NCBI GenBank assembly: GCA_963521185.1
Contig: CAUQTV010000014.1
Coordinates: 1-64,000 of the forward strand
Origin: Enterobacter_D sp963521185
GTDB lineage: Bacteria > Pseudomonadota > Gammaproteobacteria > Enterobacterales > Enterobacteriaceae
Length of the DNA: 64,000 nt
Direction of reading: 5' to 3'
In this document: positions 34,655 to 42,627 of the stretch, piece by piece
Numbering within the stretch: position 1 is the first letter of the stretch
Layout: each line of letters begins with the position of its first letter
Program-made: the position numbers and the translations under genes
Notes under the pieces: generated by a model
Databases searched by the model: none
The model's input: only the letters and a program-made list of their open reading frames with translations
Told to the model about the DNA's origin: nothing

Positions 34655-35273
34655 AGCGCGAAATAATCAGGTGGATGCCGAAGCCTGCGAACAGCGCGCC
34701 CGCCACACCGTCGATCCATTTCGCCATGCGCTGGTAGCCGCTGCGCATTTTCGGCAGGGCAAACAGGCTGGCAACAAGCGTGAACCAGGCGAAGGTTTCC
34801 AGCGCGATCAGCACAAAAATACCCCAGCGCGCACCGGATCCCACGCTGTCACCCACAAACAGTGAGAACACGGAACCGAAGTAGATGATCGCTTTCGGAT
34901 TTGCCAGGTTGGTCAGCAGGCCTTTCAAGAAGCTGCGGCCGCCGGTCGCCAGTTCAATTTGCGGGGCAGGTGCGGTTTTGTCTTCTTTTTTCAGCGCACC
35001 GCGCAGCATTTGGTAGCCCATCCAGCACAGATATAAGCCACCGCCCACCATAATGATGTTGTGCAGCCACGCCATTTTTTCGAGGATCAGGTTTAAGCCG
35101 AGCAGCGCAACGCCCGCCCAGACCATGACGCCTGTGGTAATACCCAGCACGCCCATCATCGCCTCTTTGCGGGAACGGCTTACGGCGGTCTGGGAAACAA
35201 AGAAAAAGTCCGGCCCCGGGCTCATCAGCGCAACGATATGCACCAGTGCCACGGTCAGAAAGAGCATTAACAT
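34653..35273 (-). CDS. rhtC: threonine export protein RhtC
   Basis: 206 residues. LysE/RhtB-family efflux protein for threonine with about six membrane helices; hallmark MSPGPDFFFVSQTA near the N-terminus and LLTNLANPKAIIYFGSVFS (about 116-134). Very similar to E. coli RhtC, including the FGIHLIISR end. Transcribed in the same direction as recQ, 61 bp downstream of it. Confidence 0.97.
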   Translation of the reverse strand: MLMLFLTVALVHIVALMSPGPDFFFVSQTAVSRSRKEAMMGVLGITTGVMVWAGVALLGLNLILEKMAWLHNIIMVGGGLYLCWMGYQMLRGALKKEDKTAPAPQIELATGGRSFLKGLLTNLANPKAIIYFGSVFSLFVGDSVGSGARWGIFVLIALETFAWFTLVASLFALPKMRSGYQRMAKWIDGVAGALFAGFGIHLIISR

Positions 35274-35334
35274 AGGGAACTCGCGGGGAAATAATTCATT
35301 AGGCTGTTATCCTGGCACTTTTTGATGGCGGTGA

Positions 35335-37161
35335 CTACTCTTCGTCACCGTCAACATGCTCGCGGATAAGCGTCATAAAGGGCTTACCGAAACGCTCCAG
35401 TTTACGCATACCGACACCGTTCACGCTGAGCATTTCACTCGGGGTGATCGGCATTTGCTCGGCCATCTCAATCAACGTCGCGTCGTTAAATACCACATAC
35501 GGCGGGATATTCTCTTCATCGGCAATGGCCTTACGCAGCTTGCGCAGCTTGGCAAACAGCTTGCGATCGTAGTTACCGCCGAAGACTTTCGGATTCGCAC
35601 GCGCTTTAATAGCCACCACGCGCGGCACCGCCAGTTGCAGCGGGACTTCGGCGCGCAGGAACGGGCGCGCGGCTTCGGTTAACTGCAACGCCGAGTGCTG
35701 AGCAATATTCTGCGTCACCACGCCAAGATGGATAAGCTGGCGGATCACGCTGACCCAATGCTCGGTGGTGTGATCGCGCCCTTCACCGTATATTTTCAGT
35801 TTGTCATGGCCAAAATCGCGGATACGCTGATTATTCGAACCACGCAACACTTCCACGACGTAGCCCATACCAAAGCGCTGGCCCACGCGGTAAATCGCTG
35901 ACAGCGCTTTTTGTGCGTCCATCAGCCCATCGTACTGACGCGGTGGATCGAGGCAAATATCACAGTTACCGCACGACTCCTGACGCCCTTCGCCGAAATA
36001 GTTCAACAGCACCAGACGACGACAGGTTTGCGCTTCAGCAAACGCGCCCATCGCATTCAGCTTGTGGCGTTCAATGTCCTGCAACTGTCCGGGCGGTTTT
36101 TCTTCCAGGCATTTACGCAGCCAGCCCATGTCTGCCGGATCGTAAAACAGCATCGCTTCCGCAGGCAGTCCGTCGCGCCCGGCGCGGCCTGTTTCCTGAT
36201 AATAGGATTCGATGTTGCGCGGAATATCAAAGTGCACCACAAAGCGCACGTTTGGCTTGTTAATACCCATGCCGAACGCCACGGTCGCCACCACGATTTG
36301 CAGGTCATCGCGCTGAAATTTCTCCTGCACGCTGGCGCGCACGGTGTGCTCCAGCCCGGCATGGTAGGCCGCCGCGCTAAAACCACGGCTTTGCAGACGC
36401 GCGGCGGTGTCTTCCACTTTTGCGCGGCTGTTGCAGTAAATGATGCCGGATTTGCCCTTCTGATCGTGAACATAGCGCAGTAGCTGATCGAGCGGTTTAA
36501 ACTTCTCCATCAGCATATAGCGAATATTGGGGCGGTCGAAGCTGCTGACCTGAATCAGCGGATCCTGAAGTCCGAGCAGGTTAACGATATCAAAGCGCGT
36601 GGTGTCATCCGCCGTGGCGGTGAGTGCCATAAACGGCAGCGCCGGGAAGCGCGCCCGTAACTGGCCCAGGGCTGCGTATTCCGGACGGAAATCATGCCCC
36701 CACTGGGAAATACAGTGCGCCTCATCGACGGCGACCAGCTTTGGATTCCAGTGCCCCAGATGCTCCAGGAAGTTGTCGAGCATCAGGCGTTCCGGCGCGA
36801 TATAGAGCAGACGAATTTGCCCGTTGCGGCAACCTGCCATGATCTCCTGCTGCTGCTCACGGCTCTGGGTCGAGTTAAGGCACGCCGCCGCGACACCGTT
36901 GGCGAGCAGTTGATCGACCTGATCTTTCATCAGCGAGATAAGCGGCGACACCACAATGGTCAGGCCGTCCAGCACCAGCGCCGGAATTTGATAGCACAGC
37001 GACTTGCCGCCACCGGTGGGCATCACGACCAGGCAGTCGCGCCCTTCCAGCACGGTGTTGATGATGGCTTGCTGGCCAGGACGGAATTGCTGATAGCCAA
37101 AGGTTTCCTGCAAAACCTGTTTAGCCAGCGACTCCTGATTCAAAACTTCCGCCTGCGCCAC
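35335..37161 (-). CDS. recQ: ATP-dependent DNA helicase RecQ
   Basis: 608 residues from GTG at 37161 (VAQAEVLNQ), the start used in E. coli and with GGGGTT just upstream; another GTG at 37176 adds five residues. 3'-5' helicase of the RecF recombination pathway. Domains: helicase core with Walker A GGGKSLCYQ, DEAH box AVDEAHCISQWGHDFR, SF2 motif GRAGRDG; RecQ-Ct with zinc cysteines in CRR...CGNCDIC; winged helix; and C-terminal HRDC (about 530-605). Confidence 0.96.
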   Translation of the reverse strand: MAQAEVLNQESLAKQVLQETFGYQQFRPGQQAIINTVLEGRDCLVVMPTGGGKSLCYQIPALVLDGLTIVVSPLISLMKDQVDQLLANGVAAACLNSTQSREQQQEIMAGCRNGQIRLLYIAPERLMLDNFLEHLGHWNPKLVAVDEAHCISQWGHDFRPEYAALGQLRARFPALPFMALTATADDTTRFDIVNLLGLQDPLIQVSSFDRPNIRYMLMEKFKPLDQLLRYVHDQKGKSGIIYCNSRAKVEDTAARLQSRGFSAAAYHAGLEHTVRASVQEKFQRDDLQIVVATVAFGMGINKPNVRFVVHFDIPRNIESYYQETGRAGRDGLPAEAMLFYDPADMGWLRKCLEEKPPGQLQDIERHKLNAMGAFAEAQTCRRLVLLNYFGEGRQESCGNCDICLDPPRQYDGLMDAQKALSAIYRVGQRFGMGYVVEVLRGSNNQRIRDFGHDKLKIYGEGRDHTTEHWVSVIRQLIHLGVVTQNIAQHSALQLTEAARPFLRAEVPLQLAVPRVVAIKARANPKVFGGNYDRKLFAKLRKLRKAIADEENIPPYVVFNDATLIEMAEQMPITPSEMLSVNGVGMRKLERFGKPFMTLIREHVDGDEE

Positions 37162-37180
37162 ATTAACCCCATTCACTTAA

Positions 37181-37209
37181 ATAAAAACAGGCGCTATTTT
37201 CAGCGCCTG
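37181..37209 (-). terminator. Rho-independent terminator of pldA
   Basis: CAGGCGCT (37188-37195) and AGCGCCTG (37202-37209) form an 8-bp stem; on the minus strand TTTTTAT follows. It lies between pldA and recQ. Confidence 0.85.
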
Positions 37210-37228
37210 CGAGTCAAACTGCAATGCT

Positions 37229-38098
37229 TTAAAACAGATCGTTCAACATTACGCCCACGCCGACGCGCGTCTGGTTGAAGTTGTAATCAATTAACGATTC
37301 GCCGTAGCCGCTGTACACCTGCGTATAAAGACGTACGTGTTTCGTGACCGGATAGCTCAGGCCCAGCTCTGCGCCGCCGTAGCCGGTATTCCAGTTATAT
37401 TGACCTTTGGCACTCAGCACCGCTGCGCCCAACTGGTAGCCAATTTTCAACTGGTAATACCCCATGTATTTGGTGATATCCGGGTTATCGTCGGTCTCAC
37501 CAATCACATACCAGGGTTTCGCTTCCACCAGCCAGTTGCCGTTTTGTGCCATCAAACGGGTGTAGAGGCGGTTCCAGCTGCGAGACGTGGGATCCGAACG
37601 GCCATTAGAGTCGTGATTGAAACCCAATTCGACATCGCGCAGCGTCCAGCCTGCCAGCTCGTAGTCGGTGGCAAAGCCGAGGAATAACTGCGGCTCATAG
37701 TTGGTTTCGCGGAACGGCGACGATTCCCCACTGTTGGAAAGCTGCCACCAGGATTTCTGCGTGTACGATCCGCCCAGCACTGAATTCGGCCCTAAAATGC
37801 CACGCCAGAACGGGAAGGCCAGACTGAGCTGGAATTTCACCTCGTCTTTACGCGCATTCTGCGACCAGTTGTAGGTCTCAATCGCTTCTTTATTCAGATC
37901 GCTGGTTGCCGTGTAAATGGCGTAGTTAGATTCATACGGGTAAAGCGTAAAAGGATTGTCGTGCTCCTGGAGTAGATTCGCAATGATGCTGCCGCGAACG
38001 GCGGGAGCGTCATGCACTTCCTTGACGGTGGCTTCCTGCGCAAATGCTGTAAAAGGCAGCGCGGCGGCCACCAAAAACCAACCCTGAAACGTCCGCAT
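37229..38098 (-). CDS. pldA: outer membrane phospholipase A PldA
   Basis: 289 residues from ATG at 38098 (MRTFQGW); ATG at 38119 would add seven residues. Signal peptide ends TAFA-Q at about 20. Twelve-stranded outer-membrane beta barrel that hydrolyses misplaced phospholipids. The catalytic motif FNHDSNGRSDP holds the His/Ser/Asn triad, and the protein ends in Phe as usual for barrels (VGVGVMLNDLF). Requires calcium and dimerisation in E. coli. Confidence 0.97.
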   Translation of the reverse strand: MRTFQGWFLVAAALPFTAFAQEATVKEVHDAPAVRGSIIANLLQEHDNPFTLYPYESNYAIYTATSDLNKEAIETYNWSQNARKDEVKFQLSLAFPFWRGILGPNSVLGGSYTQKSWWQLSNSGESSPFRETNYEPQLFLGFATDYELAGWTLRDVELGFNHDSNGRSDPTSRSWNRLYTRLMAQNGNWLVEAKPWYVIGETDDNPDITKYMGYYQLKIGYQLGAAVLSAKGQYNWNTGYGGAELGLSYPVTKHVRLYTQVYSGYGESLIDYNFNQTRVGVGVMLNDLF

Positions 38099-38257
38099 CA
38101 CTCTTGTTCTCCTGAACAAATATCATTGGGATGACTATTTTCTGGTCTCCATTTTACATACTTCCTGAGATCCTGCGCAGTTATCGTTTCTGAAAGTGGA
38201 AATCAACAAATTAGAAGCATAAAATCAACAGTTGATTAACTAACGAAAAGAGTCACT

Positions 38258-38725
38258 ATGTCAGCCGTCCTTACCGCCGACGCCGCTTTACAGCTGGTCG
38301 GCGAGATTTTTGTTTACCATATGCCGTTTAACCGCGCGCTGGGGCTGGAGCTTGAACGCTATGAAAAAGCGTTCGCGCAACTGAGTTTTAACAATCAGCC
38401 GATGATGGTAGGCAACTGGGCGCAAAGCATTTTGCATGGCGGCGTCATCGCCTCCGCCCTCGACGTCGCCGCAGGCCTGGTCTGCGTGGGCAGCACCCTG
38501 ACGCGCCATGACACCATCAGCGAAGAGGAGCTGCGCCAGCGGTTATCGCGTATGGGCACCATCGATCTGCGCGTAGACTATTTGCGGCCCGGCCGCGGTA
38601 ATCGCTTTACCGCCAGCAGCAGTTTACTGCGCGCGGGGAATAAAGTGGCCGTCGCACGCGTCGAGCTACACAACGAAGAACAGCTGCATATCGCCAGTGC
38701 AACCGCGACGTATATGGTAGGTTGA
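38258..38725 (+). CDS. yigI: hotdog-fold acyl-CoA thioesterase YigI
   Basis: 155 residues. PaaI/4HBT-type hotdog thioesterase: SILHGGVIASALDVAAGLV holds the family HGG motif (around residue 54), and TIDLRVDYLRPGRG is the conserved beta strand. E. coli YigI acts on medium- to long-chain acyl-CoA. Between pldA (divergent) and rarD (57 bp downstream, same strand). Confidence 0.92.
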   Translation: MSAVLTADAALQLVGEIFVYHMPFNRALGLELERYEKAFAQLSFNNQPMMVGNWAQSILHGGVIASALDVAAGLVCVGSTLTRHDTISEEELRQRLSRMGTIDLRVDYLRPGRGNRFTASSSLLRAGNKVAVARVELHNEEQLHIASATATYMVG

Positions 38726-38782
38726 GCAGGCAAAATCGGGTAAAGTACGTTTACTTTTTCGTAACGGATTTTGGATTTACCG

Positions 38783-39679
38783 ATGGATGCAAAACAGACG
38801 CGGCAGGGTGTATTACTCGCCCTTGCCGCTTATTTTATTTGGGGCGTCGCACCGGCGTACTTTAAGCTGATCGATTATGTTCCCGCGAAAGAAATTCTCA
38901 CCCACCGCATAATCTGGTCCTTCTTTTTCATGGTGGCGCTGATTAGCGTAAGCCGCCAGTGGTCGAAGCTTACACTCCTGTTCAAACAGCCGAAGAAGAT
39001 CCTGCTGCTGGCCGTATCAGCGGTCACTATTGGCGGTAACTGGCTGCTGTTTATCTGGTCGGTGAATAACCATCATTTGCTCGAAGCGAGCCTCGGCTAT
39101 TTTATCAACCCGCTGGTGAATATTTTGCTGGGCATGATCTTCCTCGGAGAGCGTTTTCGCCGCATGCAGTGGGTCGCGGTCCTTCTCGCAGCCTGTGGCG
39201 TGCTGGTGCAGCTATGGACATTTGGTTCGCTGCCGATCATTGCGCTGGCGCTGGCCTTCAGCTTCGCGCTTTATGGCCTGATCCGTAAGAAAATCGCCGT
39301 TGATGCGCAGACCGGCATGTTGATTGAAACGCTGTGGTTGCTGCCCGTTGCCGCCGTCTGGCTGTTCGGCATTGCCGATAGCGCCACCAGCCATCTGGGG
39401 CAAAACGCCTGGTCGCTTAACCTGTTGCTGATGGCCGCAGGCGTGGTCACCACCATCCCGCTGCTGTGCTTTACCGGTGCCGCCACGCGCCTGCGCCTCT
39501 CCACGCTGGGTTTTTTCCAGTATATTGGCCCGACGCTAATGTTCTTACTGGCCGTGACCTTCTACGGTGAAGTGCCGGGCGCGGATAAAATGGTGACCTT
39601 TGCGTTCATCTGGATTGCACTGGCGGTTTTTGTGATGGATGCGTTATATACGCAGCGTCGTGTACGGAAAGGTTTGTAA
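38783..39679 (+). CDS. rarD: EamA family transporter RarD
   Basis: 298 residues from ATG at 38783 (MDAKQTRQGV), as in E. coli; TTG at 38771 is less likely. Ten predicted membrane helices; RarD subfamily signatures AAYFIWGVAPAYFK, NWLLFIWSVNNHHLLEASLGYFINPL and STLGFFQYIGPTLMFLLAV in outline. Permease of unknown substrate, once linked to chloramphenicol sensitivity. Followed by an inverted-repeat element. Confidence 0.94.
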   Translation: MDAKQTRQGVLLALAAYFIWGVAPAYFKLIDYVPAKEILTHRIIWSFFFMVALISVSRQWSKLTLLFKQPKKILLLAVSAVTIGGNWLLFIWSVNNHHLLEASLGYFINPLVNILLGMIFLGERFRRMQWVAVLLAACGVLVQLWTFGSLPIIALALAFSFALYGLIRKKIAVDAQTGMLIETLWLLPVAAVWLFGIADSATSHLGQNAWSLNLLLMAAGVVTTIPLLCFTGAATRLRLSTLGFFQYIGPTLMFLLAVTFYGEVPGADKMVTFAFIWIALAVFVMDALYTQRRVRKGL

Positions 39680-39700
39680 GCCTTTTTGCCCTCACCCTAA

Positions 39701-39721
39701 CCCTCTCCCACAGGGAGAGGG
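39701..39721. repeat. intergenic palindrome CCCTCTCCC-ACA-GGGAGAGGG with REP half-site
   Basis: A perfect 9-bp inverted repeat with 3-nt loop, preceded by CCCTCACCCTAA and followed by AGCGCAGCGCCACCGGGC (39728-39745), a REP half-element. This is a well-known dispersed enterobacterial intergenic repeat. Between convergent rarD and corA it may also stop transcription. Confidence 0.8.
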
Positions 39722-39751
39722 AACTCTAGCGCAGCGCCACCGGGCAAATTA

Positions 39752-40702
39752 TCAAAGCCAGTTACGACGTTTAAAGTACAGGTACGGCGCAAGCCCGGCG
39801 AGGATCATAAAGATAATCGCGCCAGGGTAACCGAAGCTCCATCTCAGCTCTGGCATAAACTCGAAGTTCATCCCATAGCTCGACGCCACCAGCGTCGGTG
39901 GCAGGAAGACCACCGAGACCACCGAGAAGATCTTGATGATGCGGTTCTGCTCGATGTTGATAAAGCCCATCGCCGCCTGCATCAGGAAGTTCACCTTCTG
40001 GAACAGCGACTCATTGTGCGGCAGCAGGGATTCGATATCGCGCAGGATCTCACGCGCCTGCTCCAGTTGCCCGCCCGGTAAACGCGCCTTGCGCACCAGG
40101 AAGTTCAGCGCGCGCTGGGTATCCATCAGACACAGGCGTACTTTCCAGCCCACGTCCTCCTGCTCCGCCAGCGTGGAAAGCGCGTCATCGTATTCATCGC
40201 CCTGACGGCCTTCCATGATCACACGGCTGAGCTTTTCCAGGTCGCTGTAGATATTTTCAATCTCATCCGCCAGCTGTTCAATTTTGGTTTCGAACAGATC
40301 GAGCAGCAGCTCGTAGGCGTTGCCGTCGACCATCGCCTGGCTGCGTGCGCGCATGCGGTATAACCGAAACGCCGGCAGTTCGCGTTCACGCAGGGTAAAC
40401 AGGCGACCATCGCGGATGGTAAACGCGACGGTGGAGTTACCGGCGTGATCTTCCGCATCTTCAAAGAAGAAGAAGGAGTGAATGTGCAGCCCGTCTTCGT
40501 CTTCAAAGAAACGCGCGGAGGCTTCGATGTCTTCCAGTTCAGGGCGCGTCGCCAGGCTCTGACCCAGTTCAGACTGTACGCGGTGTCGTTCGTCGTCGTC
40601 CGGTTCGACCAGATCCACCCATACGGCGTCAATTAGGGGTTGCGACTCATCAGCTTCCAGACGAGTCAGGCGATTATTTTCCAGTTGAAATGCGCTCAAC
40701 AT
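39752..40702 (-). CDS. corA: magnesium/cobalt transport protein CorA
   Basis: 316 residues from ATG at 40702 (MLSAFQLENNRLTRLE), the same as E. coli; ATG at 40750 would add 16 residues. Pentameric Mg2+ channel: large acidic cytoplasmic N-terminal domain, long stalk helix, then two membrane helices near the C-terminus with the GMN selectivity loop in SYGMNFEFMPEL and a basic tail LYFKRRNWL. A long 5' leader precedes it. Confidence 0.97.
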   Translation of the reverse strand: MLSAFQLENNRLTRLEADESQPLIDAVWVDLVEPDDDERHRVQSELGQSLATRPELEDIEASARFFEDEDGLHIHSFFFFEDAEDHAGNSTVAFTIRDGRLFTLRERELPAFRLYRMRARSQAMVDGNAYELLLDLFETKIEQLADEIENIYSDLEKLSRVIMEGRQGDEYDDALSTLAEQEDVGWKVRLCLMDTQRALNFLVRKARLPGGQLEQAREILRDIESLLPHNESLFQKVNFLMQAAMGFINIEQNRIIKIFSVVSVVFLPPTLVASSYGMNFEFMPELRWSFGYPGAIIFMILAGLAPYLYFKRRNWL

Positions 40703-40766
40703 GACCGGGACTCCCAATGCAAAAAATATCGGACAGTTCGGTGGGCACACAGAAACGAATTGGGTT

Positions 40767-40835
40767 TCAGACCATTAAACAGTCTGACTCAGCGCGACGG
40801 GAATTAAGCAAGTCGCTGACAACCACTAAGGCCAT
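40767..40835 (-). CDS. candidate leader peptide in the corA 5' leader (corL-like)
   Basis: A 22-codon frame inside the corA leader, starting ATG at 40835 and ending TGA at 40767. Its start sits between the arms of one hairpin (CTAAGGC 40851-40857 / GCCTTAG 40826-40832) and its end covers a second (CAGAC/GTCTG, 40786-40768). Salmonella corA has a short leader gene, corL, whose translation controls Rho-dependent termination with Mg2+. Position fits; I cannot confirm sequence identity, and the ribosome site is weak. Confidence 0.4.
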   Translation of the reverse strand: MALVVVSDLLNSRRAESDCLMV

Positions 40836-40942
40836 CAGCACGAGGGGATAGCCTTAGGAGTTGTTCCTGGATGACAGGGAATTGAGCCAGTATCTACTGG
40901 GTGTGTCCAAGGCGAATGTCCTCTTAGCGTAATCGTGCGCGC

Positions 40943-40971
40943 ATGTTACGCCAGCAAAAAAATGGCGTCAA
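40943..40971 (-). promoter_or_regulatory. corA promoter and start of long leader
   Basis: TTGACG (-35, 40971-40966), 17-bp spacer and TAACAT (-10, 40948-40943) on the minus strand. Transcription would begin near 40936 and leave a leader of about 230 nt before corA, containing two hairpins and the corL-like frame. Confidence 0.7.
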
Positions 40972-41387
40972 CACGCAACGGGACGCGGAAGAACAATTAT
41001 TGCGCTCCAGCCATTAAGGGTAGCAGAGTATGACAAAAAAATGATATTTTTCTGAAAGTTAGAATCAGTTCTGGACGGTGAACGCCCTATTGCATACCTA
41101 CTCATGGTGCCATTGCACAGGCCCTGTGCTGTCCCCTCTCCGATGCGTAAATCTAAATAACGATCACTCACGTCATTCATGTAATGAATATAATCGCGCT
41201 AAATCTTTTAAGCAACGGCTTGAATTAAACAACAGCCGAATAATATTCATCAAACGCATTGATAATGCGAAATATATTCACAAAATAAATATAGAAATGT
41301 ATTTTAGTATTATGATCGCTATCACATCATATTGCTAAAAAAAGCATAAATTAGCAAAATTGGACTTTTTGAAAGGGAATGCCAATT
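40972..41387. other. AT-rich region between corA promoter and accessory gene
   Basis: 416 bp, strongly AT-rich to the right of 41140, with a GAAAGGGA ribosome site at its end for the next gene. Promoter of the accessory gene presumably lies here (for example TATTATGATCGCT near 41307). No gene supported. Confidence 0.5.
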
Positions 41388-42236
41388 ATGAACGGAAAAC
41401 GTTACATAACAGGGATTTTTATCCTGAATGCGTTAGCTACCTTATTCACGGCACCCGTGCAGGCAGAAAAAATAAAATGGTATCAGGCTCAAGGTAAAGG
41501 ATACCCCGTTTGCGATGCGGTCTATAACAAATTCAAACGTTATAACTTAAAAAAACTTGCCCTGCCTAATCGGCAATTATGCTCCTGGTTTATTTTGAAT
41601 GAGTTTGACAAGCTCTCACAACCCGCATGGGGAGAGGAGCGAAGCACCAGTGAAATTAAAGAGTTAGTGCTGGATAAAGTCAACATTTACTATTACAAAC
41701 CCTACGGAGAGTATGAGCCAGGCTCCCCTCTGCCGCCATTTTGGGCGCGAGCATCAAAATCAGACACGGAGTACGCCTTATCGCCGCAAGGAAATCCGAG
41801 CTATCGGATCTGGCAGGTAATGATGCCGGACTGGCTTAACCATGGATTTTTAGCCGGCGGCTATGCAAACACGCCCTTAAGATTGTTGATGACCGGTCGT
41901 GAACCCCTGATGCAGCGCAAGCGCATCCGGGAAAGCATTAACGACTGTCTGCATCAGCATTTTATCAAGAAAAAGCCTGAAAAGATCTGGGGGGGTGTTT
42001 ATCTGGCCAACGAATCGTTAACCGGCACGGACCCCCGAACGCGTTCCAGCAGCACCACACATATCAGAGATTATTATGGGCCAGGTATGCTGAGAGATCT
42101 TATGGGCACCACGCCCTATATTTTCGAAGGAAAAACCTATTTTTTTTCCATCAGCAGCAATGGTGACGAAATTATCATCATTAGTTTTGCAAAGCGGGAG
42201 CTTCTTCTTCCGTTTTGCGTGATTAGAAATCATTAA
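41388..42236 (+). CDS. secreted protein of unknown function beside RTX gene
   Basis: 282 residues from ATG at 41388, spaced correctly from AAAGGGA; ATG at 41379 is too close to that site. A Sec signal peptide is clear (hydrophobic IFILNALATLFTAP, cleavage after PVQA near 26). The mature part is basic, with cysteines in CDAVYNKFKRYN, RQLCSW, NDCLHQH and LLPFCVI, so disulfides are possible. I do not recognise a domain. It sits 53 bp before a broken lysozyme/RTX gene on the same strand, in AT-rich DNA unlike corA and uvrD, so it was probably acquired with it. An accessory or immunity role is conceivable but unsupported. Confidence 0.7.
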   Translation: MNGKRYITGIFILNALATLFTAPVQAEKIKWYQAQGKGYPVCDAVYNKFKRYNLKKLALPNRQLCSWFILNEFDKLSQPAWGEERSTSEIKELVLDKVNIYYYKPYGEYEPGSPLPPFWARASKSDTEYALSPQGNPSYRIWQVMMPDWLNHGFLAGGYANTPLRLLMTGREPLMQRKRIRESINDCLHQHFIKKKPEKIWGGVYLANESLTGTDPRTRSSSTTHIRDYYGPGMLRDLMGTTPYIFEGKTYFFSISSNGDEIIIISFAKRELLLPFCVIRNH

Positions 42237-42289
42237 CCACCGGCGCGATTAGCGCTTAACCGCAATATTAACGACAAGGAAAGTAAAAT

Positions 42290-42448
42290 ATGCCCATAAA
42301 CTGGCAAACCGTGGAAGGCGTGTTTAACGATGAACTATACACTTTTATCGGCGCGATCGAAGCGCCGGTGGCGGAAAATCGTTTAGCACTGCACGAAGTG
42401 AATGGCAACCCCACCATCGGTATCGGCTTTGATCTTAAAGTAGGGTAA
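42290..42448 (+). pseudogene. truncated N-terminus of lysozyme-like/RTX protein
   Basis: A good ribosome site (AAGGAA, 42277-42282) leads into ATG 42290 and 52 codons that stop at 42446. The peptide ends NGNPTIGIGFDLKVG, the GNxTIGIG core of a phage-type lysozyme fold, and the domain is cut there. Coding-like sequence continues in the next frame from 42439 (VIVIDDEQCVNGQVFLNG and on) without any ATG, GTG or TTG until 42628. This points to one larger gene broken by an internal deletion and frameshift; the fragment is its remaining start. Confidence 0.65.
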
Positions 42449-42627
42449 ATGACGTTATCGTCATCGATGATGAACAATGTGTTAATGGCCAGGTATTTCT
42501 AAACGGGAATCAACTATCCCAGGCGTTCCGTGGCGAATTTGACAGAGAAAACCTATTTGATGACTATCACGGAAATTATTTTAGCTATGTTGGAAATGAT
42601 CTTGTCATCAATGGAAAATTAAAAATA

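Noticed and set aside
41078..41338. 86-codon frame upstream of the secreted-protein gene
   Set aside because: No ribosome binding site and no recognisable pattern; sequence is AT-rich promoter-like DNA.
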